Assembly (NCBI RefSeq): GCF_001613105.1
Contig: NZ_BDBS01000045.1
Coordinates: 1 to 64,000, forward strand
Reading direction: 5' to 3'
From: Nocardia pseudobrasiliensis NBRC 108224
GTDB taxonomy: Bacteria; Actinomycetota; Actinomycetes; Mycobacteriales; Mycobacteriaceae
DNA: 64,000 bases
Shown one piece after another: positions 15,898 to 22,843 of the stretch. The position numbers were made by a program, and so were the translations under genes. The notes beneath the pieces are model-generated. The model saw only the letters and a list, made by a program, of their open reading frames with translations, searched no databases and was not told the origin of the DNA. Position 1 is the stretch's first letter. Each line of letters starts with the position of its first letter.

Positions 15898-16949
15898 GAC
15901 TGCCCGGCTTCGACAACCGGCTCGCCGGGCGCGGGGATGCGCTCCCACGCGTGGGCGAGGGCATCGCGGAACAGGTCCCGGCAGTCACCCTGCGTGATCC
16001 GCTCGAATTCGGACAGCGGCGGCGCGCCCGCGATATCGCCGACCACGATCGCCGAACCGATCTGGCGCAGTTCGTACAGCTTCTCGAAGCGCCGGATCGC
16101 GAAGGCCACATCGTGTTTGAGCACCGAGAAGCGGGTGGCGACACGGGCCTGACGCGAATAGTCGTACTCGCCGACGCAGACATAGCGATCGTCGACGATC
16201 AGCATGCTCTGGGCATTGCGCGCGTGTTGCCGTTTGACCAGAACGGTTTCCACACCCGAGCGCGCCTGCCACCACAGCTTGTCGTCATAGGGCCAGACGT
16301 CCTCGATGCGATCCAGCACATACATGCGGCGCACCTGGACCTTCGGCTCGTGTACATCGTCGGCCAGCCGGACGATCGCCGCGTGGTAGTCGTCGCCGAC
16401 GTCGCCGCCGATGGTGCCCAGATCGGCGGTATGTATCGCGCGGATGGACAGTTCGGCCTGTTCGAGAATGGTCAGCCAGTCATTGATGGTGTTCCATTCC
16501 CACACCGTCGCGCTGCGCGAGGAGATCTGGGCCAAAATCTCCTCGGCCCGGTCGAGCTGCCGGGAGGCGATCAGCCGCAGCGGTTCGATGTCCTCGGTCG
16601 AGGTTCGCGCATCGATCACGCTCTGCGCGATCGACAGCACCCGCTCGACCACATCCGGATCCTTGCCCAGCAGGATATTGAATCGCATGCGCAGGTCGTA
16701 GTGCCCGCCGGAGGTGTCGGCGGCGGTATCGTGCACGGCCGCCATCGGAAGTTCCTCGCCCAGCGCCGAGCTCAACCGTTCGCGCAGCGATAGCGGCGGG
16801 ACTCTCGTCCCGTTCTCGATCTGCTGAATCAGACTGCGCGAGCAGTCTGCCTTTTTCGCGAGAGCGGCCTGCGTGTACCCCCGCTCCGTGCGGAGGCGGC
16901 GCACCAGTTGACCGATCGGCTCCCCACTCGCATGCCCAGAGAGTGTCAC
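15894..16949 (-). CDS. XRE-family regulator with PLD-like C-terminal domain
   Basis: A 351-residue DNA-binding regulator. Residues about 12-66 form an XRE helix-turn-helix (GYTQAALAKKADCSRSLIQQIENG). The remaining 270 residues are not a standard partner: SMLIVDDRYVCVGEYDYSRQ near 275 strongly resembles the second half of a phospholipase-D-like motif (..lIVDgryvf.GS.N.s), but the catalytic HxK is missing, so it is probably a sensor fold rather than an enzyme. It leads the operon with the aminotransferase, PntA-like and DinB genes and likely controls them. GTG 16949 is 8 nt from a TAGAAT box, which implies a leaderless mRNA. Confidence 0.82.
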   Translation of the reverse strand: MTLSGHASGEPIGQLVRRLRTERGYTQAALAKKADCSRSLIQQIENGTRVPPLSLRERLSSALGEELPMAAVHDTAADTSGGHYDLRMRFNILLGKDPDVVERVLSIAQSVIDARTSTEDIEPLRLIASRQLDRAEEILAQISSRSATVWEWNTINDWLTILEQAELSIRAIHTADLGTIGGDVGDDYHAAIVRLADDVHEPKVQVRRMYVLDRIEDVWPYDDKLWWQARSGVETVLVKRQHARNAQSMLIVDDRYVCVGEYDYSRQARVATRFSVLKHDVAFAIRRFEKLYELRQIGSAIVVGDIAGAPPLSEFERITQGDCRDLFRDALAHAWERIPAPGEPVVEAGQS

Positions 16950-16957
16950 GGTGCCCG

Positions 16958-16989
16958 ATTCTAGCCACAGATATGCCAGCGCGTGTCAA
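16958..16989 (-). promoter_or_regulatory. promoter of the XRE operon, leaderless
   Basis: On the minus strand TTGACA (16989-16984) and TAGAAT (16963-16958) are separated by 20 nt, which is long. TAGAAT ends 8 nt before GTG 16949, so RNA should begin at or next to the start codon. Confidence 0.5.
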
Positions 16990-17217
16990 TCAAATAGCGT
17001 GCCAAACTTTTTGGGGGCAAACCGCCCATCGACGGGTGATTGTAGCGATACACCAATCGGCTTCAATGCGATCCGCCTCGCCCAAATGCGCAGGCATCAG
17101 CATCATTTCGCGCATTGATCTCCCGACCCCGGGCTCAGTCGCGACAAAATGTCGACATTATGACTCACAGTAGGCATTTCGGCCACAAAAATATCCCGAT
17201 GTGGCACTGCGCTTACA

Positions 17218-17247
17218 TTGACACTCGGGAGCGCCGCTTTCTAGCAT
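17218..17247 (+). promoter_or_regulatory. sigma-70-type promoter
   Basis: TTGACA (17218-17223), 18-nt spacer, TAGCAT (17242-17247). It is the best consensus match in this interval and lies 63 nt upstream of the ATG at 17310. Confidence 0.6.
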
Positions 17248-17309
17248 TTAGTGACGGCCATTGCTTCTCAGAGCTCGATGGCCTCGACAACCGAGGAGGG
17301 GCCCGTCCC

Positions 17310-17669
17310 ATGGCACTCCGGATCACCGCCTGGTTGATCACCAGCGATCTCAGTCCCGAATTCGCGCAGTACCTACCGACCGCACAGAGCGGCGTCTGGA
17401 CCCTGAGCTGGTTGCCCGAGGCCGCGCTGACCCGCGACCAGGCCATCAGCGGCATGGTGCTCGACGAAACCCTCAGCGACCCCAGGCTGGTGCACAACGG
17501 CCTCGCCTGGGAGCTGGCCGCCTTCCGCGCGGCAGAGCTGGGAATCACCCTGGAGCGAGCCCTGATTCGCCTCTACGGCCGCATTGTCGCCCACGCCGGA
17601 GACGGCGAACCCGAATCGTCCCGGGGGGACGGGCCCGGCCGGCCGCTCATCGCGGTCGGCCGGGTATGA
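17310..17669 (+). CDS. hypothetical protein
   Basis: A 119-residue protein of unknown family. Residues 1-95 look globular (MALRITAWLITSDLS, WELAAFRAAELGITLERALIRLYGRIV) and the last 25 are glycine/proline-rich and disordered. The start is set by GAGGAGGGG placed 9 nt before ATG 17310. It is divergent from the XRE operon and has its own consensus promoter. It converges on the YceI gene with only 10 nt between stops. Confidence 0.65.
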   Translation: MALRITAWLITSDLSPEFAQYLPTAQSGVWTLSWLPEAALTRDQAISGMVLDETLSDPRLVHNGLAWELAAFRAAELGITLERALIRLYGRIVAHAGDGEPESSRGDGPGRPLIAVGRV

Positions 17670-17679
17670 CCCGGTCCCG

Positions 17680-18501
17680 TCACATCGCGGGCAGCTGCGC
17701 GCCCTGCACCACTTCGATATCCAGCTCTATCCGCACGGTGGTCCCGACCGCCGCGACCCCGGCCCGCACGATCGCGTTGTAGTCGATGGCGAAATCGTTG
17801 CGGTGCAACAGTGTTTCGGCGTGGAAGGCGGCGCGCACCCCGCCCCACGGATCCGGTCCGAACCCGCCGTAGGTCACGTCGAGTTCGATCGGCCGCACCT
17901 GCCCGTGCAGGGTCAGCTCGCCCGGCATGGTGAAGGTATCCGCCCCGGTGCGATGAAATCCCTTGGCCGCGAACGAGATCAACGGATAGCGCTCGGCGTC
18001 CAGGAACTCCGCGGAGCGCAGGTGATCGTCACGCATCCCGATTCCGGTATCAATACTCGCCGACTTGATCTCCGCGAGTCCGCTGGACTGCTCGAAACTT
18101 TCGGCGATGTCGAGCCGCCCGCTCACCTCGGCGAACCGGGCCTTGATACTGGCGATCCCCAGATGCCGCGCGGTGACCTGCACCGTCGAATGCACCGGAT
18201 CGATGGTCCACGGCCCGGGCGGCGGGGTGGCGATGGCGCCCGCCTCGGGCTCGAGCACGACATCGCCGAGCCGCCCGGAACCGTCACCGGCCACCCGGGC
18301 GATCTGCGCGATCGGCCGGAAGCCGGGCGCGGTCACCACCGCCGTGTGCACACCCGCGGGCAGCGGCTCGGTGGCCGCGGCCCCGGTCGCGTCGGCCACG
18401 GCCCGCGCCAGCTGCCGCCCGCTCGAATCCGTCACCGTCAGAACGGCATCCGGCACCGGCCAACCCTCGGCGGTGTGGATGCGCGCGGTCAAACCACTCA
18501 T
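17680..18501 (-). CDS. YceI-like protein with N-terminal beta-sandwich domain
   Basis: A 273-residue two-domain protein. Residues about 5-85 form a carboxypeptidase-regulatory-like beta-sandwich (ARIHTAEGWPVPDAVLTVTDSSGRQ). Residues about 95-273 are a YceI domain (WTIDPVHSTVQVTARHLGI, RDDHLRSAEFLDAERYP, TLHGQVRPIELDV), a lipocalin-like barrel that binds polyisoprenoid or other long lipids. No signal peptide is visible, so unlike Escherichia coli YceI it should be cytoplasmic. It starts 13 nt after the exporter gene whose tail has the same sandwich domain. Start ATG 18501; an upstream in-frame extension lies inside the exporter gene. Confidence 0.85.
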   Translation of the reverse strand: MSGLTARIHTAEGWPVPDAVLTVTDSSGRQLARAVADATGAAATEPLPAGVHTAVVTAPGFRPIAQIARVAGDGSGRLGDVVLEPEAGAIATPPPGPWTIDPVHSTVQVTARHLGIASIKARFAEVSGRLDIAESFEQSSGLAEIKSASIDTGIGMRDDHLRSAEFLDAERYPLISFAAKGFHRTGADTFTMPGELTLHGQVRPIELDVTYGGFGPDPWGGVRAAFHAETLLHRNDFAIDYNAIVRAGVAAVGTTVRIELDIEVVQGAQLPAM

Positions 18502-18514
18502 TGGAACTACCCGC

Positions 18515-21133
18515 TTACGCCGTCGTTTCCTCGTAACCCAGCCGCACGTCGTGGGTGATCTCGCCGCCGGCCACGGTGACCCGGCTGGTCGCGGGCGGAT
18601 AGCCACGGGCCACCACGGTGTACTCACCCTCGGGCAGATCGGTCACCACATAGTGTCCGCTCTCATCCGTCCGCGCCGTAGCGATCACGTCACCGTGCCG
18701 GTCGAGCACCGCGACCTGCGCGTCGGGCACCATCCGGCCCTCGGCCCACGCGGACCCGGTCAGCACCGTCATCGGCACGAGGTCGACGTCGTGGCGTAGC
18801 AGGCCGCTGTCGGGCACCGTCAATGTCGTTGCGCTGGGCCGCATATGGTCGGCGACCGCCACCAAAGTGTAGGTGCCCGACACCACGCCCTGGCAGACGT
18901 AGGCGCCGTCCTCGCGGGTGACCGCCGCGCCCACGACCTCGCCGCGCAGGTCGGTGAGGGTGACCGTGGCCCCGCCGATCGGCTCGCCGGTCCCGGCCGA
19001 GCGCACCACGCCGGACAGCTCGCCCGAACCGAGCAGCGTGATGTCCAGCGCCTGCGATCCGTCGCCGATGCTCACATTCACCGCGGCGGGCTGATGGCCA
19101 CCGGCCGACACGATCAGCACATAGTGTCCCGAGGCGGGCGCGCCGATCCGATAGCCGCCGTCGTGACCGCCGGTACCGCGCGAAACCTGATGTCCGCGTT
19201 GGTCGATCAACGTCAGCGCGGCCCCCGGCACGGGATGTCCGTCCTCGCGGTGCACCCGCCCGCCGACCAGATGCGGCAGATCCTCACCCTCGGGATATCC
19301 GGCCGATTCGGACTCGGCCAGCTGCGCCACCGCACCGGAATACGCGGCATTGCCGTTGGTGGCCATCGGCGCGCGCGCGGCCACGGGCACGGCCGTCCGC
19401 GCACCCGCGGTCACCCGCGCGTGCCCGTTTCCGATCTCGTTGCCCGCCAGGGCGAACCGGTCGCCGGCGTCGTGACCCACGGCCGCGAATTCGGGTTCGG
19501 GCGTCCGGGTCCGCGCGGGCTCGTCCGGAGCCTTCGGCGCGGCGGCCGGTGCGCCGGAATCCTGCAGCGGAATCTCCTTCATGAACGACAGCACCAGCGT
19601 CGCCAGCAGCGCCACCGCACCGGCCGCGTAGAACACCCCGTGCAGCGAGTTGGTGAAGCCGATCAGAATCGGCTCCTTCACCTGTGCGGGCAGTTCGGCC
19701 AGACCGCTGGTATTGCTCTGCAGCTGGCTCAGCTTCTCGGTGTCGAAACCGGGCGGCAGCTTACCGCCGAACGCGTCGACGATGCGGTGCGGCAGCAGAT
19801 TGAACAGGATGGTCAGGAACACCGCCACACCCAGCGTGCCGCCCATCTGCCGGAAGAAGGTGGCCGATGCGGTCGACACACCCATATCCGAACGGGGACC
19901 GGCGTTCTGGGCCGCGATGATCAGCGTCTGCATACAGCCGCCGAGGCCGAAGCCGATCACGCCGCTGTAGAGCAGCGGCTGCCACAGCGCGCTGTCGAAG
20001 TGCACCTGGGCGTAGAGCAGGGTGCCGACGGCCACGATGAAGGTGCCCAGCACCGGCAGGAATTTGTAGCGTCCGGTGAATCGCGTGATCTGCCCGGCGA
20101 TCTGGGAGCCGAGCATGATGCCCAACACCATCGGCAGCATCATCAGACCGGCCTTGGTCGGCGAGAAGCCGCGCACCACCTGCAAATACAGCGGAACCAT
20201 CGAAATGCCGCCGAACATCGCCACACCGACGATGAAGCCGCCCAGAATGGTGACGCTGAACGTGGAGCTCTTGAACAGCCGCAGCGGAATCAGCGCCGCG
20301 TCCTTCATCACGTACTCGACGAACACGAACAGCAGCAGGCCGATGACGCCGATCGCGTAGCAGACCAGCGCCTTACGCGATTCCCAGCCCCAGCCGCGGC
20401 CCTGTTCGGCGACCACCAGCAGCGGCACCACACAGATCGCCAGTGCGATCGCGCCGAACCAGTCCACGCGATGGTTCTGCCGCTGATGCGGGGTGTTGAG
20501 CACCCGCGCCACCACCAGCAGCGCCAGCGCGCCGATCGGCACGTTCACCAGGAACACCCAGCGCCAGCCGTCCAGACCCCACAGGTGGTCGAAGCCGGAG
20601 AACCAGCCGCCCAGCACCGGACCCAGCACGGTCGCGCTGCCGAACACGATCATGAAGTAGCCCTGATAGCGCACGCGCTCTCGGGCCGGGACGATATCGC
20701 CGATGATGGTGAACGCCAGCGACATCAGGCCACCGGCTCCCAGGCCCTGGAAGGCGCGGAACCCGGCCAGCTCGTACATCGAGGTGGCGAAGGTGCACGC
20801 GAACGAACCGGCGACGAAGACGCCGATCGCGATGAGATAGAACGGCTTACGGCCGTAGATGTCGGCGAGTTTGCCGTACAGCGGGGTGCTGATCGTCGCG
20901 GTGATCAGATACGCCGTCGTCGCCCATGCCTGCTGATCGAATCCGTGCAGGCTGTTGGCGATCCGCACGATCGCCACGCTCACGATGTTCTGATCAAGGG
21001 CGGCGAGGAACATGCCGAGCAGCAGTCCGGACAGGATGGTCAGGATCTGCCGATGCGACAGTGACGTGCTCGCACCCGCCTCCAGGTTCGGCGGCTGCGC
21101 TGCCGCCGGTGCCTGGGTGGTCGAATTCGTCAT
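18515..21133 (-). CDS. DHA2-family drug exporter with C-terminal beta-sandwich repeats
   Basis: An 872-residue fusion. Residues about 25-535 are a 14-helix MFS antiporter of the DHA2/EmrB-QacA type: LDQNIVSVA in helix 1, motif A GKLADIYGRKPF, motif C GPVLGGWFSG. A linker of about 90 residues follows, then three consecutive carboxypeptidase-regulatory-like repeats (about 625-872), each with the pattern G.V.....PV.GA.VTL.D..G......T..DG.Y. A 14-helix MFS protein places its C-terminus in the cytoplasm, an odd site for this fold. It sits between MarR (10 nt upstream) and YceI, so it is one operon for export of a hydrophobic compound. Confidence 0.88.
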   Translation of the reverse strand: MTNSTTQAPAAAQPPNLEAGASTSLSHRQILTILSGLLLGMFLAALDQNIVSVAIVRIANSLHGFDQQAWATTAYLITATISTPLYGKLADIYGRKPFYLIAIGVFVAGSFACTFATSMYELAGFRAFQGLGAGGLMSLAFTIIGDIVPARERVRYQGYFMIVFGSATVLGPVLGGWFSGFDHLWGLDGWRWVFLVNVPIGALALLVVARVLNTPHQRQNHRVDWFGAIALAICVVPLLVVAEQGRGWGWESRKALVCYAIGVIGLLLFVFVEYVMKDAALIPLRLFKSSTFSVTILGGFIVGVAMFGGISMVPLYLQVVRGFSPTKAGLMMLPMVLGIMLGSQIAGQITRFTGRYKFLPVLGTFIVAVGTLLYAQVHFDSALWQPLLYSGVIGFGLGGCMQTLIIAAQNAGPRSDMGVSTASATFFRQMGGTLGVAVFLTILFNLLPHRIVDAFGGKLPPGFDTEKLSQLQSNTSGLAELPAQVKEPILIGFTNSLHGVFYAAGAVALLATLVLSFMKEIPLQDSGAPAAAPKAPDEPARTRTPEPEFAAVGHDAGDRFALAGNEIGNGHARVTAGARTAVPVAARAPMATNGNAAYSGAVAQLAESESAGYPEGEDLPHLVGGRVHREDGHPVPGAALTLIDQRGHQVSRGTGGHDGGYRIGAPASGHYVLIVSAGGHQPAAVNVSIGDGSQALDITLLGSGELSGVVRSAGTGEPIGGATVTLTDLRGEVVGAAVTREDGAYVCQGVVSGTYTLVAVADHMRPSATTLTVPDSGLLRHDVDLVPMTVLTGSAWAEGRMVPDAQVAVLDRHGDVIATARTDESGHYVVTDLPEGEYTVVARGYPPATSRVTVAGGEITHDVRLGYEETTA

Positions 21134-21143
21134 GGTTGAGGCC

Positions 21144-21635
21144 CTATTTCGGTTCGGCTGTCGGTGGTGGGGTTGCTTCGATACTGCTGTTGAGTCGGTC
21201 GAGCAGGGTGATGAGTGTGCCGCGGTCGTGCGCGGGCCAGTCGGCGAGAATCTCGGCCATCCAGAGATTGCGCAGCCGGCGGTTCTCCTCGAATACCCGC
21301 TGCCCCTCGTCGGTGGCGGCCAATACGCACGCTCGGCCGTCGATCGGATCGGCCCGGCGCTCTACCAGGCCGTGCGCCACCAGCGTTCGGGTTTGTCTGC
21401 TGATGGTCGAGATCTCGGCGTGCAGCTGTTCGGCGAGTTTGCCGGTGCGCTGCGGGCCGTCGTGTACCAGGCAGAACAGCACGGCGTAGGCGAGCTTCTC
21501 CAGCCCGTCCGGACCGTGTTTGGCCAGTTGTGTCTTCGCCCGATTGATCGCGCGCACGAACCGGATCAGCTGCGCGCCGAGACGATCCGCGTCGTCGAGG
21601 GCGAGCGCACTGCGGTCCAAGCCGGCGGTGGTCAT
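21144..21635 (-). CDS. MarR-family transcriptional regulator
   Basis: A 163-residue winged-helix repressor. The recognition region reads RTGKLAEQLHAEISTISRQTRTLVAHGLVERRADPIDGRACVLAATDEG, the standard MarR helix-turn-helix plus wing. Start ATG 21635 follows GAGGGGTATCCCG; an ATG at 21656 is also in frame. The exporter gene starts 10 nt after its stop, so it is expected to repress its own operon and respond to the exported compound. A palindrome CAACTAGTTG lies just upstream. Confidence 0.9.
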   Translation of the reverse strand: MTTAGLDRSALALDDADRLGAQLIRFVRAINRAKTQLAKHGPDGLEKLAYAVLFCLVHDGPQRTGKLAEQLHAEISTISRQTRTLVAHGLVERRADPIDGRACVLAATDEGQRVFEENRRLRNLWMAEILADWPAHDRGTLITLLDRLNSSIEATPPPTAEPK

Positions 21636-21683
21636 CGGGATACCCCTCTTACCCATGAGCTTTCAGTGTTTGGTTAGCGCCTA

Positions 21684-21714
21684 CAACTAGTTGCCTATGC
21701 CAACTATACGCACG
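21684..21714 (-). promoter_or_regulatory. MarR operon promoter/operator candidate
   Basis: The perfect palindrome CAACTAGTTG (21684-21693) lies 49 nt before the MarR start, next to a minus-strand TATAGT box at about 21710-21705. A repressor here would sit at the early transcribed region. The assignment to MarR is inference from position. Confidence 0.45.
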
Positions 21715-21742
21715 GCCCGGGCCCCGTCCGCAAATCGTTTTC

Positions 21743-22582
21743 TCAGAACAGGGTCATGGGCTCGGTCGGCGCGGGCTCGGGCAGCGGCTCGAGTTCCGGC
21801 CGGCGCGCGCGGACGTCGGCATGGAAACGACGTGCCAGTACCAGCGCTTCGGCGTTGTCGGGGGTGTGGATGAATACGGTCGGCGAACGGCCCTCGGTCA
21901 GCCAGTCGGCGCAGATGTCCACCCAGCGCCGCCAGCCCGCGATGGTGGCCTCGGCATCGTCGCGGCCGATGTAGCGCACGATCGGCCGATCGGTCAGCGC
22001 CCGGGTACGCAACGCCGTGCGCGGCTTACGCGTCCACGCGTCGCGCTCGGTGGCGCTGTTCGGTCGCGTCGCGAACAGCGTTGTGGTGTCGAACGGCATC
22101 CACTCCGCATCCGCCCGCGACAGCACATACTCCAGCTGCCGCGCGGTCTGCTCATCGTCGAAGAAGGCGCGGTGGCGGACCTCCACGGCATAGCGATGCT
22201 CCGAAGGCAGCAGACGCAGAAAGCGGGCCAGCGCACCGAGTTCGCCCGGCGCGAAGGACGGAGGCAGCTGGATCCACAGCGCGTGCGCCCGCGGCCCCAG
22301 CGGTTCCATGGCGTCCAGAAACGCCCGCACCTCGCCCTCGACCTCGGTCATCCGCCGTTCGTGGGTAATGACTTTCGGCAACTTGACCACGAATCGGAAG
22401 TCCGCGTCGGTCTGCTCGGCCCACGACTGCACCGTGCGCCGAGCCGGCGTCGCGTAGAAGGTGGTGTTGCCCTCGACCGCATTACACCACCGCGCATATC
22501 CGCGCAGCCGCGCCCGCGCATCGGGCTGCCGATCCTGCCAGGCAGGATGCGTCCACTGCGCACATCCGACGTAGAGCTGCAT
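21743..22582 (-). CDS. DUF72 family protein
   Basis: A 279-residue DUF72 (YecE-like) TIM-barrel protein of unknown reaction. Typical segments: QLYVGCAQWTHPAW at the start, YARWCNAVEGNTTFYATP, FRFVVKLPKVITHE, LWIQLPPSF, RYAVEVRHRAFF, and the C-terminal VFIHTPDNAEAL. The length is normal for the family. Start ATG 22582, with TACCGT 7 nt upstream and no ribosome site. The RNA 2'-phosphotransferase fragment ends 13 nt upstream. Confidence 0.87.
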   Translation of the reverse strand: MQLYVGCAQWTHPAWQDRQPDARARLRGYARWCNAVEGNTTFYATPARRTVQSWAEQTDADFRFVVKLPKVITHERRMTEVEGEVRAFLDAMEPLGPRAHALWIQLPPSFAPGELGALARFLRLLPSEHRYAVEVRHRAFFDDEQTARQLEYVLSRADAEWMPFDTTTLFATRPNSATERDAWTRKPRTALRTRALTDRPIVRYIGRDDAEATIAGWRRWVDICADWLTEGRSPTVFIHTPDNAEALVLARRFHADVRARRPELEPLPEPAPTEPMTLF

Positions 22583-22589
22583 GATTTCG

Positions 22590-22595
22590 ACGGTA
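22590..22595 (-). promoter_or_regulatory. candidate -10 element, leaderless DUF72 mRNA
   Basis: TACCGT (TANNNT type) ends 7 nt before ATG 22582 on the minus strand. It overlaps nothing but the end of the KptA remnant. Confidence 0.4.
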
Positions 22596-22811
22596 CTAGC
22601 CGTCCAGATACTCCGACGGCGCCCGGTCGACCAGCCAGACACCCTTGGCGCTGACGAAGAACGGATGGCCGTCGGCGGCCATCCGACCCGCGTCCACCCG
22701 CAGCACCACCGGTGCGCCGCGACGCGCGCCGACCTTGGTCGCGGTATCCATCGTGTCGGTCTCGGCGTTTGGATATACGCACCATCCGTTTGTCGTCCAT
22801 CTTCCGGTCAT
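22596..22811 (-). pseudogene. C-terminal remnant of RNA 2'-phosphotransferase KptA/Tpt1
   Basis: About 45 C-terminal residues match the KptA/Tpt1 family end: TATKVGARRGAPVVLRVDA, then GRMAADGHPFFVSAKGVWLVDRAPSEYL, corresponding to the conserved ..VG.R.G.pvVL.vda..m..dG..F..s.NGVWL...VP..yL. Intact enzymes are about 180 residues and need N-terminal residues for RNA and NAD binding that are absent here; upstream sequence is unrelated and the preceding NAETDTMD is degenerate. It could still be translated from an ATG at 22811 or 22751 but would not be active. Likely a deletion remnant. Confidence 0.65.
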
Positions 22812-22843
22812 GGCACCGCCGAACAACCCGGTGGCCAAGCGAT

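Larger units (their letters stand above)
16950..17309. other. divergent intergenic region, XRE operon / 17310 gene
   Basis: 360 nt, markedly more AT-rich than its surroundings. It contains opposed promoters for the XRE operon and for the plus-strand gene, plus a short inverted repeat CGACA-AAA-TGTCG at about 17142-17154 that could be an operator. No reading frame in it looks like a gene. Confidence 0.6.

Noticed and set aside
18845..21064. 739-codon open frame antisense to the exporter
   Set aside because: His/Arg/Gln-rich low-complexity translation; mirror of the MFS gene's codon bias.
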